A DNA stretch of 64,000 bases from Flaccisagitta enflata (Eukaryota > Chaetognatha > Sagittoidea > Aphragmophora), in assembly GCA_965153355.1 (NCBI GenBank), contig OZ231126.1:74834001-74898000 (forward strand). Direction: 5' to 3'. Position 1 is the first letter of the stretch, and each line of letters begins with the position of its first letter. A program made the position numbers and the translations under genes. The notes beneath the pieces are model-generated. The model saw only the letters and a program-made list of their open reading frames with translations. It searched no databases and was not told where the DNA came from. This document shows, piece by piece, positions 42,838 through 53,748 of this stretch.

Positions 42838-42951
42838 GCAACTCTTCTAGAAACTTTGTCTGTCCGTTGGCTCGTCCATCCATACGTCCGTCCGTGCGTC
42901 CATGTTTGAAAACGCGCATGTTTGCCACGGCCCCCAAAAACGATACTATAG
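42838..42951 (+). mobile_element. Family A element, truncated A1 copy
   Basis: CAACTCTTCTAGAAACTTTG, GTCCGTCCGTGCGTCCATGT and GAAAACGCGCATGTTTGCC are present. The 3' subterminal repeat and hairpin are missing. Confidence 0.65.
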
Positions 42952-43659
42952 CCCAGGGTTACTTGACACTTGCAGATTAACAGTTTTTACTCATGTGATT
43001 TGTTAACAGTATTCTTGCATTATTGCACCGGCAACATACGACCACGCAACTGCCTCAGTCATGCAAAGCCTGAAACACAATTTGTATCCCATCTGACGCA
43101 TCAGATTTCACACCTCTTCACTTTCATTTCTTCTCTTTTCTCTCTCCCTCGCTCTTTGCCTTTGCCAGCTATCGTCTTCACAAATAACGACCACAATTCT
43201 CTCGCAAATAATTTACGCGTGCAAGTACTCACACTCGCATAGAACAATTTCTAACAATTCACGCACTTACAATTCTACACAATCGCATGTGCATTAAACT
43301 TCAAACAACACTGGCACCTTACAACCTCTTACAATTCATGTGCATACTAGTCTTCATACTACACTGGCGTGTTGTCTCCCCATGATAATTGTCTTTTTAG
43401 TTGGGGCGGGGGTGTCAAGATTCGACTCGTTAACACATTTTGTGTGCGACTCCGTTTACCGATACGTCTGTTCAAGTCCACATTCGCCGTTGATCGTGAT
43501 AGTAACGCGTCACGGTGTAAATGGAACATGACCCCAGGGATCAATAATAAAGTTAACGTTTCACCTAATTTGTAGACATATTGTCGCATTAACCACTCTC
43601 ACCCAATTTACATAATAAGTCTCACAGCGAACAAAGACAAAAAGGCCAACATTTGTTTA

Positions 43660-43992
43660 AACAAGCCCAAGAGGGCAACAGTCGCGTGCGTCTGGAAATG
43701 ACAAACAAAATGTTAAGAAATGTTAAGAAATGTTAATAAATGTTAAAAAATGTTAAGAAATGTTAAAAAATGTTAAAAATGTTAAAAAACGTTAAAAAAT
43801 GATAGAAAATGTTAAGAAGCCAAAAGTGTCATAAAATGTTAAAAAATGTTAAAAGATGTTAAAAACAGTTAAAAAATGCTAGAAAATGTTAAAAAATGAT
43901 AAAAAAACGTCAAAAATTTAAAAACGTTACGGGACGGACCGACCGACCGACCGACAGACCAAGGTGTAGGTCGCGTGCACGCGACTAAAAAT
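43660..43992 (-). mobile_element. Family A element, long variant with ATGTTAAA repeats
   Basis: The plus-strand ends are AACAAGCCCAAGAGGGCAAC/AGTCGCGTGCGTCTGGAAAT and GGACCGACCGACCGACCGAC/GGTCGCGTGCACGCGACTAA. The 200-bp interior is about 20 degenerate copies of AAATGTTAAGA. The ends match 36749-37067, but the inner repeat is different. Confidence 0.8.
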
Positions 43993-44016
43993 TACGATTT
44001 TTGTTTTATGAATACA

Positions 44017-45676
44017 CAGTCTATGGACAAAAGAGGAGAGTATATTTTGCTGATCACCGGCATGATGCTTATGCATAGTTTATTTCAAAATGTAGGCTCG
44101 TAATTACCTTGTAGAAAATTACTGAGGACTGAAAGAAACTAATGGAAGAACGATTACTACAGGGAGGCCATGTAAAATCATAAAAAGAACTTCTTTTTAA
44201 TTGAAAGCAAAAGTTGGCATGCAGTCACCCCTGGGACTTGGGACCTCCATCTGGGCTAAGATTGACCCCCTCTGGCCGACCCTGCGACATGATGGCAATA
44301 TTTGCTTTCAATCATGAAGAGACTTCTTTCATGATTTTACATGGCCTCCCTGTACACCCCCCTCTGGATAGCCCCCCAAAGAAAAACCAAAAAACCCATT
44401 CTGGTGACCCCAAAAACTATCATCTAGGATGTCTTGGCTACACAAAACAACATCAGACTAAATCATTTGAAGGCAAAATTTGGGAAAAAGTCACTTTTTA
44501 TGCAAATTTCAAACATTTTTTGCCATATTTGGCACTTTCATGGTTCATACAGCTTCCAAAACTTTAGAAAAAATCTAAAAAGTGTAAGATTAGCTAATGT
44601 GTAACTAGTTTTACCTTTTCAAGCTAGTTTGGATGGATATTTTAAAGATTAGAGCAAAAAAAATCACTTAAAACCAGAAAATCAAGTTTTTTAAAGCATT
44701 CTTTTGCTTAAAATCATTCAAGCTACGTCAACAAGCCTGTAAACTATAAAAAGTGTGTGGGAACAATTGAAATTCATATGGTTTTACCGTTTTAAGTTAG
44801 TTTGAAGAAATATTTAACTCTCAAAAGCTAAAAAAATAACTTAAAAACAATAAATTTAAACTTTTTCTACTATTTTCAAGCTGAAATGTTATCAATACTT
44901 CAAAACTATTTCATGCAAGTAAAATATATATATTACATACAGTAAAGTACATAAACACACATTTCACTATTACATATATTCTTATATATATGTCAATATT
45001 CTGTATTTTTGAAGATATTTGAAATCAGATTAAATCTTCAAAATACTAAAAAAATCGTATTTCATTGGGTTTTTTTTCTTCAAACTAACTTAAAATGGTA
45101 AAACCATATGTATTTCAACTGTTCCCACACACTTTTTATAGTTTACAGGCTTATTGATGTAGCTTGAATGATTTCAGGCAAAAGAATGCTGAAAAAAGCT
45201 CAATTTTCTGGTTCAAAATGATTTTTTTTGCTCTAATCTTTCAAATATCCATCCAAACTAGCTTGAAAAGGTAAAACCAGTTACACATTAGCTATTCTTA
45301 CACTTTTTAGATATTTTTTTTAATTTTGGAAGCTGTATGAACCGTGAAAGTGCGAAATATGGCAAAAAATGCATGATTTTTGCATAAAAAGTGACTTTTT
45401 CCCAAATTTTGCCTTCAAATGATTTAGACTGATGTTGTTTTGTGTAGCCAAGTCATCCTAGATGATAGTTTTAGGGGTCCCCTGAATGGGTTTTTTGGTT
45501 TTTCTTTGGGGGGCTATCCAGAGGGGGGTGTGTAGTAATCGTTCTTGCGTTAGTTTCTTTCAGTCCTCAGTGATTTTCTATGAGGTAGTTACAAGCCTAC
45601 ATTTTAAAACAAACTACGCCTAAGCATGATAACGGTGATCAGCAAAATCTACTCTCCTCGTTTTGTCCATAGACTG
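44017..45676. mobile_element. Giant foldback element, 1.66 kb with about 600-bp arms
   Basis: CAGTCTATGGACAAAAGAGG starts the left arm, and the right arm ends CCTCGTTTTGTCCATAGACTG. The arms match along their length; examples are TTTGCTGATCACCG, CCCCCCTCTGGATAGCCCCC, TTTTACCTTTTCAAGCTAG and CTATAAAAAGTGTGTGGGAA. The loop is about 44820-45080. The left arm contains a nested MITE missing from the right arm. No coding capacity is seen. Confidence 0.9.
44160..44352. mobile_element. Nested TA-flanked MITE, 193 bp
   Basis: The ends are CAGGGAGGCCATGTAAAATC and its complement, flanked by TA (44158-44159 and 44353-44354). The other arm of the foldback gives the empty site, read on the minus strand as GATTACTACACACCCCCC. 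The ends and target fit a Tc1/mariner-type non-autonomous element. Confidence 0.9.
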
Positions 45677-45739
45677 TACATGTAGTTTAACAATGAGAGA
45701 AAAATTATGAAAAAGCTTCAAAATTGCAATTATTGCAAT

Positions 45740-45925
45740 TATTGAAGCATACCTTGAAGTCCATGATGGCATACCTTGAAGTCCATGATGGCATACCTTG
45801 AAGTCCTTGATGGCATACCTTGAAGTCCATGATGGCATACCTTGAAGTCCATGATGGCTTACCTTGAAGTCCATCACGGCATACCTTGAAGTCAATGACG
45901 GCATACCTTGAAGTCCATGATAGTC
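45740..45925. repeat. 22-bp minisatellite, about 8 copies
   Basis: Unit GCATACCTTGAAGTCCATGA-TG. The unit starts and ends with ATGG/CCAT, so it is nearly able to read the same when inverted. A second array lies at 51905-52095. Confidence 0.93.
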
Positions 45926-46080
45926 AGGTAAATGTAAAAAAATTGGTAGAAAAAAGTCCCACAAAGCAAACGAAGGTAGTTTTCTAATCATTGAGACATA
46001 CATTTTAAGAAAAACAACTATTACCCAAAAGTTCTTTTCTGCAACTCTTGGAAATCAACATTGAAAAAAAGTTGCAAAAA
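45926..46080. repeat. Inverted repeat, left copy (partner 51745-51910)
   Basis: AAAGTCCCACAAAGCAAACG, AAAACAACTATTACCCAAAA and GTTCTTTTCTGCAACTCT appear as their complements at 51760-51880. The pair brackets the 46.8-50.8 kb dead gene. Confidence 0.85.
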
Positions 46081-46134
46081 TACCGCAAAATTGCGTTTAC
46101 AAAATCATTGGTTTTTTTAACCCTCAAACCTATA

Positions 46135-46325
46135 AAACAGTATATTTTAGGTTTTAATAGTGTTAAATTGTGTTGTGGTAATTACATTTTACCTTATGGT
46201 ACTGCCAAAAGTGTTTAATCTTCAAAACTTTCCTTTTTTCTTTTTTTCAAGCTTTTGATTTTCTTCCCCATCTCCAAACCATTTGATTTTATTCCCCCCC
46301 CACCGGGGGGGGGAATACTCAACAT
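46135..46325 (+). repeat. Family D dispersed repeat, copy 1
   Basis: TAGTGTTAAATTGTG, TACTGCCAAAAGTGTTTAAT, CCAAACCATTTGATTTTAT, then CCCCCCCACCGGGGGGGGGA and ACATTATACACGCCTG. The same order occurs at 52840-53012 and 55790-55972. Its class is unknown. Confidence 0.75.
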
Positions 46326-48250
46326 TATACACGCCTGTTTTTCGCACCAGTATTTTTCGCTATTAACACTTTGGAATTTTATAATTCTTTAAGAAATTGA
46401 AAAAAATTCATCAAAAAAATTTATAATGAAAAAAAAACTATGTGGAAAAAAGTCATAATGTGACTTTGTTCAATAAAATCACATTTTGTTGTAATAAGAA
46501 TTATAAAAAAAATAAAAAATTATTAGTTTAACTCATGTTCATTAACTTCTGAGCACTGCTTTTTCTGCAGTTAAACAGAGGGCCCTCTTTCTTTTCATAG
46601 ATCCATTTACTCATTCAGCATCTTCCTTATGAATGATAAATTGTATCACTGTTCTATATGCAGGAGTAATCTCATGCAGCTTGTTTCCACGCGACCCTAT
46701 GAGGTAGGCTGCTCTGCGCGTTGTTATTCTTATAATTGGGCTTTGATGTCAACAATCAAAACCATAAGTTGACACCCATACTCCCCAATGCTTCTTTTGT
46801 GCCAATATTTTCTGTCAGTTGTGGCATGTGTAGAGATTACTCTGCATCCATATCATCATCCAAATCTTCTTCTTCCAAAATCAGTGCACTTGCATTTGTG
46901 GAACCAGAGCCTTAATAGTGTCCACATGCAAGCATGCATTTTATGGCATTTTTGCGGCAACTGCATCAAGCAGAACTGCAATCCGTAGTGCAGTCACAGC
47001 AGATGATCTTCAACAGCTCAGAGAGATCTGTGAGAATAGGAGAGTAGCCTGACTCATTGAGTTTCCAACCCCACATTTCCTCTTGCATTGTGCATTCAAG
47101 ACTTTTCTACTGGCAAATTTGCAAATGCAATCTGTAACTGTGCTATTTTGCAGCAGCTTTTGTGGGTGGAAGACTCCTTGCCTCAACTCTGTCAAGACTT
47201 TTTGCCACCTTTTCACAGTATCTGCTCAAGCATAGTTCATTCAGTGATTGATTCTTTTTCCTATTATACATCACCACCAAAGCAGTTTTACCAGCTGATT
47301 CAATAAGCTCAGGAGTAGCGGAAACACTGTCAAATGCTTTTGCTGCTTGCTGCAGGGTGGCGTTAGTTTTGAATTTCTGCTGCTTTGCCAATGCCAAACA
47401 GCCTTGAAGTTGTATCACATTCTAAAAGTGCATGTAAAAAAGGATGTGCTGGCAAACAAAAGGACCAATGCTACTCTTACTGTTTTTTATATCCCACATC
47501 TTTTTGCATTTTTTTCTGGCTCAGGGGCAAAAAAAGATCCTTGCTTGTAATAGTTGAGTGATGGAGCAATAAAACAAGCAAGTCAGTATCATCACCAATT
47601 AACACTGTATTTTGCTCATTGGCCATCTCAATTGCTTTTTGGGCAATCAAAACATATGCATCTGATGATGCATGGAAAACTTCACAACCAGCAGCTTGCA
47701 GGTTGTTACCAAATTGTTGAATGAAGTTTTGCTTATTCACAGAATTGCTGAGAAAAATATCTTTAGAAACACTAAGAACCATATCATTTGTGAATGACAC
47801 AGTGGGTCCTTGCTTCCCTTTAGCCGTTTGTTTGTGAGCCATATCTTTGGTTGATGCTGCACTGTATCCATCAAAAACAACTACTGCCTTCCCATACTTT
47901 TTCAAAGCATATTGAGTGTACCTATCAAAGATCTAGAAAATGTAGCACCACAAGTCTAGGGAATGCGAAGCAAAAGGGCTCCTCCATTGATAACATATTT
48001 TGCCTGCTCAGGGATTGCAACTTCTTTGTTTGAAACACTGGTCTATAATGCATCAGCAAAATTTGCTTTTTAAGGTTCATGGAGGAAGTCAGGGGATTCA
48101 GCCAATGCTGGTGGGAACTGACACAGTTCATAGTCAAACGCATCATCCATGTGTCCATGCCCTGCTAATGCTAATGCTAATCCCCTCGATCTTTCCTTCT
48201 GAAAGAGATTTCATCAACATTTATGCCTACCATTCCAGATACAGGGTGTA

Positions 48251-49226
48251 CCCTTTCTTTTGACCGATTAAGAATCGACATAGCTTTTCTCCTAGAAAAG
48301 CTAATCCAATTCTGAAAAAAGGTCTGAATAGATCTTGAAGTGCAGTTTTTTTATGTCACCAATTTTTTATATCTGCGTTTTTGAATATGCCCACTATGTC
48401 AGTTTGAAGAAAACAACCATATCCAGCCTGCATGTTTAATCCGGAAAACTATGGCGAAAAAAAGAGTAAACTAGTTCTTGGTTAATGTTTCATATACAAG
48501 CAATGAGAAAAGCATAGCAAAATCCATGACCATTTTGAAGCTCTGTGAAAGATCTTTCAATTGAGACCTTGCTGGTTGTCCTATCTCTTTCCGTTTAGAA
48601 ATGGCGGAAAAATGAAGACAAGTGGTCAAGAATTTGGAAATTCAGTGTTACCTGAATTTCATGGGTTATCTTTATTGTAATATGAAAATAAAACAAATTG
48701 AGTAAGAAATTTGTTCTTGGCCCCATTTTGAAGAAAATTCATAGCTCTTTGATTTGCTCATGGATATCGAGTAGCTAAGACACTCCAAGTTGTGTAAATG
48801 ACAAGAATGAAAATAACAAAATTTCTTATTGGGAAAAAATTGAAATGAGCATTTTTTTCAAACTGTGATCTTTTTCTTTAATCGTTTGCCATTTCTAAAA
48901 TAATAGAGCTACAATATCCAGCGACGTCGCATTTTGAAGATTTTTTACATAGCTTTAAAACCGTCATGAATTTTCTGTGGTTCAGGCCCATAGTTAAATA
49001 GAAACTAGTAAAAGCAGTTGTCCATTTTTCTCTTTTCCATGGTTAGTTGACTGAATATTGTTGTTTATTTTAAACTCCCGTGGCTCCCAAGCTAAAAAAA
49101 GCAAATACAAAAAATTGGTGACCTGAAAAAACTGCACTTCAAGATCTATTCAGACCTTTTTTCAGAATTGAATTAGCTATTCTAGGAGAAAAGCTATGTC
49201 GATTCTTAATCAGTCAAAAGAAAGGG
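48251..49226. mobile_element. TIR element, 976 bp, inserted in the dead gene
   Basis: Terminal inverted repeats of more than 100 bp begin CCCTTTCTTTTGACYGATTA and continue through AATCGACATAGCTTTTCTCC to GATCTTGAAGTGCAGTTTTT. TA flanks both ends (48249-48250 and 49227-49228). The interior is AT-rich without a transposase frame. It is a non-autonomous TA-target element. Confidence 0.88.
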
Positions 49227-50344
49227 TACAATTTTTTTTCCAATTTCCTCTGCATCTTCAACATTAACAGTGGCATGATCATGGACTCTGTTGGCAATAT
49301 TATACAGCTCAGACCCATTCTCCAATGGATTTCTCTCTTTAAAAAAATCTCGGGCACGGTTGGTGTCCTTCCAATCAAGATAAATTCTAGAGGGACCATA
49401 ATCTTTGTTCAGTTCACCAGTTCTTATGTTTGTGGTGGAGATATCTTGGTTGGTATTATGCACTTCAGCACACACAGGCATAGAGAGGGTCCATAGATTC
49501 CTCTGTGTTTCAGTCATTCCACTTCCATGTGTCAGGCCACCAGCTGTTTTGAGATTTCTCATTAGGCATGTCTCTATGACATAATCACTTGAGAGGCCAG
49601 CCCACTCGCGATCACTCCATCTGATTACATGGAGGCCATTCAAAAATTGAAAGTAGATATCAGGATGACTGTTTTCTAAATCCATCATCTCTAGCAAATA
49701 CACATATGATGACTTCAAGTAGTTATAATGACCAGTTGCTGCAAAGAAAGTGAGCATCTCTAAAGTAGCCTGTAGATGAAGAGGCCAGTTCCCCAAACGT
49801 TCTCCTCTAAGATAGCGTCTCAGTATATCAATCATCCTCATATAGAGAAGCCAAGTTTGGCTGTTCTGCTGTTGTTTAGTGCTTCAGTTTCCAAGATTTA
49901 TTTTGTTTTTTTAACAGTATCACTTTGACTAAGGTACTCAAATGGTTCACCATCCATTAGCTGATGATAAACAGTTTGCATTTCCCCAATGACCTCATCA
50001 ACTGATGGGGCAGTCAGGCTTGCATCCCCTGGCTGATCTTCTGACTCATTGACTATATCTTCACTTGGAGTGGTCTGTTTTTCAGTGCAGTATTTCTGTA
50101 TTCCTCTTTCCAACAGAAATGACGTAAGAACAGCATCAAGGATGAAGTGTCCTCTGATTGCTCTGAAAGCATGTGATCTATAGTATTCTTGGCATAGATG
50201 GTCTCACGCAGGCCAGTGTTGGCCATAAGATGTCCAATGCTTCCAAGAAAACTCATAAAGTTATGCAGTCCTCCCATTTTCAAAACTATCCTTTCTGAAA
50301 GGGCTTTCCTGAGGCTCAGATTGAATTATTTGCCAAGCCCTTTA

Positions 50345-50508
50345 AATAAGGCCGGATACACGGCCACCAGTTGTGGACGGGTAGGCAGTGGCAGATATGC
50401 GCGTTTTCCCACTATTCGACTCATGCTCACGGACTGATGGATGGACTGACGGACAGACCGATGGACGGACAAAGCCTCTTATAGAGTTGCGTGTCCGCAA
50501 CTAAAAAG
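50345..50508 (-). mobile_element. Family A element (subfamily A1) inserted in the dead gene
   Basis: Plus strand: AAGGCCGGATACACGGCCAC, CAGTTGTGGACGGGTAGGCA, GCGCGTTTTCCCACTATTCG, GGACAGACCGATGGACGGAC, and ATAGAGTTGCGTGTCCGCAA at the end. It lies between the YYADHASTHDI and GGLHNFMSFLG parts of the gene. Confidence 0.9.
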
Positions 50509-50857
50509 AGGTCGATCAAATGTAACAACAGGGTTATATCATGTGTTGAAGCATGATCAGCATAGTAGTGCAGAGTTGATTGTATACAAACTGGATCACT
50601 TGCATTGAGATCAATCATGGGTAGATAAACAATAGATGCGAGACCTGGATGGCTACCTTTATGCACTTTCTGCATAGAACCTGCCCAGGAGGACCGAGGT
50701 TTGCCAAAAAGAATGGATGTCTTCCAAATAGTGCTCAATTGAAATTTGGGCGATTTCCAAGAATTTTTTGACGTCTTTTGTTTTTCTCGGAATCCTCCGC
50801 CAGAGCGATGCTTTAATACGAGCTGATTCGGACTGTAGCATGTAAAACCTAACCTAC

Positions 50858-50948
50858 CCTAGCCCTAACGCTAGCCCTACCCCTAACCCTAACCCTAAAG
50901 CTAATCCCAACCCATTCCCTAACCCTAACCCCACCCCTACCCCTAAAT
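50858..50948. repeat. Interstitial (CCCTAA)n telomere-like block, degenerate
   Basis: CCCTAACCCTAACCCTAA lies within about 90 bp of variants (CCCTAC, CCCTAG, CCCCAC). It lies just upstream of the dead gene's 5' end. It is internal and flanked by unique sequence, so it is not a chromosome end. Confidence 0.85.
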
Positions 50949-51036
50949 CAATAGACCGCTTAAAAACACATGTAAACAAAAGACGTCTAAAAATTCTTTA
51001 AGAATACCGAAATTTGTTAGCCTGTACACATCTTTT

Positions 51037-51210
51037 TAAACAAGGCCGGATACACGGCCAATATCAGTTGCAGACGGGTGGGCAGGAGCAGAAATGCGTG
51101 TTTTCCCACTTTTCGACTCGTGCTCACCGACGGACCATCGGACCGACGGACCAACAGACGGACGGACGGACAAAGCCTCTTATAGAGTCGCTTGTCCGCG
51201 ACTAAAAATT
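51037..51210 (-). mobile_element. Family A element (subfamily A1, full copy)
   Basis: Plus strand: AAACAAGGCCGGATACACGG, CAGTTGCAGACGGGTGGGCA, GGACGGACGGACAAAGCCTC and GTCCGCGACTAAAAATT. One subterminal repeat is TTGCAG-type and its partner is CGCGACT, a mismatch of the usual pairing. Confidence 0.9.
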
Positions 51211-51744
51211 GTGTAGCTTGCCTCAAAGGTCACACCTCTTTTAGAACCATTGCCTCTGTAGAAGAAAAAGATGAGGAATACAATAAAAAGAGAATTAGGA
51301 AGAACAAGGTCAAAATAGCTAGCAATGCGACATCTATGAACAAATAGTTTCAATAAATGAATATACATGAATACATGGATATACTGCTTCATGTATGAAA
51401 TCATGATTGATGCTGCTTGATACTAATTCTTTCACTCAAGAGCTATACATTTTCTTTTATTATATGTTTGCATGGTCAATCCAACAACAGACCAAAAAAA
51501 TGACCCTCCAAAGATGATAGACATAGAAAATTTGATCTTTTCATGTTTATTTTTTATCTTTATGGGGTAACTGACTACCTTCAGCCACAATGTGTTCTTT
51601 TCTTTTTAACACAGGATGTCATTCACCTTTTTTCACTTTCTTATTGTTTTGTTTTTCAAAATTTTTCAGTTTTTTACAATGCTTAAAGGTGAAGAAATCA
51701 AATGCGAAAATTGCGATTTTTTGCAATTTTCGCCTGTTTTTTCT

Positions 51745-51910
51745 CTTACAGAAAATGTTCAACCCTGAGAGTTGCAGAAAAGAACTTTTGGGTAATAGTT
51801 GTTTTTCCTAAAATATACATCTTAATGGTAAGAAAACCACCTTCGTTTGCTTTGTGGGACTTTTTCCTACCTTTCTCCCTTTATTTTCCTAGATTTACTT
51901 GACTATGATG
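51745..51910. repeat. Inverted repeat, right copy (partner 45926-46080)
   Basis: AGAGTTGCAGAAAAGAACTT, TTTGGGTAATAGTTGTTTTT and CTTCGTTTGCTTTGTGGGAC are the complements of the left copy. Its outer side is followed directly by the second 22-bp array. Confidence 0.85.
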
Positions 51911-52095
51911 GCATACCTTGAAGTCCATAACGGCTTACCATGAAGTCCATGACGGCATACCTAAAAGAACTTTATGGCATAACTTGAAGTCCATGATGGC
52001 ATAACTTGAAGTCCATGATGGCATAACTTGAAGTCTATGACAGCATAACTTGAGGTGCATTGGCCTACCTTGAAGTCCATGATGGCATACCTTCA
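51905..52095. repeat. 22-bp minisatellite, second array
   Basis: Units GGCATACCTTGAAGTCCATR and GGCATAACTTGAAGTCCATG, about 8 copies. It runs in the same strand sense as 45740-45925, although the adjoining repeats are inverted. Confidence 0.88.
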
Positions 52096-52376
52096 GGCGG
52101 GTAGGACAAGGGCATGCCAGCCAGCGGGGTCATACAGGGTTATTTTTGGAAATTCCTTATAAAACTCCGGAATCTGGGGGTTTATTGAATGTATTGCCAG
52201 GCATGCCATGGCATGCCCTGTTGTCAGGACACAAAAGTTGTCGGGACACCTATCAAGGGAGGAGGAAGGAGAAGGAAAAAGAACAAGAACAAGAAGAAAA
52301 GGGAGGAGCAGAAAAGAAAGAAAAGGAGAAAAAGGAAAGAAAGAAAAAAAAAGAAAAGAAATGCAGACAAAGAAAG

Positions 52377-52380
<4 letters not shown>

Positions 52381-52434
<54 letters not shown>
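52381..52434. repeat. (GA)n microsatellite
   Basis: About 52 bp of GA after 100 bp of purine-only sequence. Confidence 0.95.
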
Positions 52435-52437
<3 letters not shown>

Positions 52438-52839
52438 AATATTCTTTGTTACAAATTGATTTTACCCTGGAAATTTGTCACCACTTAAAGTTTATTTTCT
52501 TCCCTATATTATATACCTTGGATAAGAATGTCCGGCGGTCGCATTAAGCTTGACCTCGATTCTATCCTTCAAGGGTATGGTTTCTTAACAATGTTACCCT
52601 CGGGTGATTTGTTAAAAATTGGTAATAAAGGTAACAATCATTGGCCCTTATCTATTTTGGTAAGCATTAGTGTTTTGGGTTAGACTTAGAATGGATGTTT
52701 GCAAGTTAGTTTTGCTAAATGGAAAACTAGGAGTGATGCGCGTAGTAACTATTCAGTGAGGGCTCACAAGGGCCTCTTCCATATTTTTCAGTTTGGGTAT
52801 AGTGAGGGATATTGTTCCACCTGTCATACCCCTTTTATA

Positions 52840-53012
52840 GTAATGTTTAGGTTTAACTGGTATCAAATAGTATTGTAGTAACTAAATATTTCTTGTTAGT
52901 ACTGCCAAAAATTAATTCTTTTATTTCTTTTCTACTCTTTGATTTCCTTCTCTTATTTGAAACCCTTTGATTTTTCCCTTAAGTGGGGTAGGGTGGGAGA
53001 TGTGTGTGGGGA
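52840..53012 (+). repeat. Family D dispersed repeat, copy 2 (diverged)
   Basis: TTTAGGTTTAACTGGT, AGTACTGCCAAAAATTAATT, GAAACCCTTTGATTTTTCCC and a G-rich end without the long C-run. Confidence 0.65.
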
Positions 53013-53205
53013 AATTTCTAACCATATTACTAGAACTATGATTTTATCATGTGAAAAGTTATCACGAAATGTTTATTCATTAAAAATAAATCAAAAGTTG
53101 CTAAAAAAGTCTCTTCACCAAACATAATTCATAAAGCAAGCAAAAATACGCAATAATCATTTTTTTTTCAATTGGGACAGCAAGGGCTAATAGGGACAAC
53201 AATCT

Positions 53206-53358
53206 AAACAAGGCCGGATACACGGCAATCCAGTCGCGGACGGTTGGGCAGGAGCAGTACTGCGAAAACCGCTTGGAATTCAAAAATGTGACGGACCGAC
53301 GGACCTACCGACCGACCGACACGGCAAGGTGTAGAGTCGCGTGTCCGCGACTAAAAAT
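53206..53358 (-). mobile_element. Family A element (subfamily A2, full copy)
   Basis: Plus strand: AAACAAGGCCGGATACACGG, CAATCCAGTCGCGGACGGTT, GGGCAGGAGCAGTACTGCGA, CCGACCGACCGACACGGCAA, and GAGTCGCGTGTCCGCGACTA with AAAAATG. It is near-identical to 63819-63979. Confidence 0.92.
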
Positions 53359-53748
53359 GGTTCAAGATGCGATATTTCAAACTCGGTCAACTTTTTTTCG
53401 TTTCCTTCATTATTTTCACCAAATTCAGTCAATAAAAGATAACTTATGGCGGTTTATATTGTTTGATGAGCATATTCTATGGTTTTAAATCTAAAATAAA
53501 AACAATATGGAAAAAATCAAAAACCGACATGGCCAAGAAATTGTCTCTCTGACTCAACGCTGGATAAAGTGCTTAATGTGACCTTTTGGTATCTTTACCT
53601 TAAAGTAGTCAGTGACTCTGAGGACAATGTATGAGGGGCTTTCCAGAAAACTTGTTTGTTTACAAACTCGACTTAAGTAAATAATCTTTTTTTTTTGGAA
53701 AACACGGGGCTAATCGGGACACCTTGTTAAGCTTTACTAAGGGTCATA

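Larger units (their letters stand above)
46800..50841 (-). pseudogene. Dead copy of a multicopy invertebrate gene family of unknown function
   Basis: Minus-strand fragments in order, 5' to 3'. 50841-50510 includes IVYLPMIDLNASDPVC and LHYYADHASTHDI. 50283-50053 includes KMGGLHNFMSFLGSIGHLM. 49841-49229 includes GNWPLHLQATLEMLTFFAA, DREWAGLSSDYVIE and GGLTHGSGMTETQRNLW. 48248-47930 is frame-broken. 47905-47477 includes KYGKAVVVFDGYSAASTKD and IGDDTDLLVLLLHHS. 47418-46960 ends in a WGWKLN...CDCTTDCSS...CSCRK Cys motif with an in-frame TGA. I recognise this architecture from large uncharacterised multicopy families in repeat-rich invertebrates. Frameshifts, stops, a TIR element (48251-49226) and a family A copy (50345-50508) show it is dead. 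Its function, possibly as mobile-element cargo, is unknown. Confidence 0.8.

Noticed and set aside
50858-50948. Chromosome end
   Set aside because: The CCCTAA block is short, degenerate and flanked on both sides by ordinary sequence.
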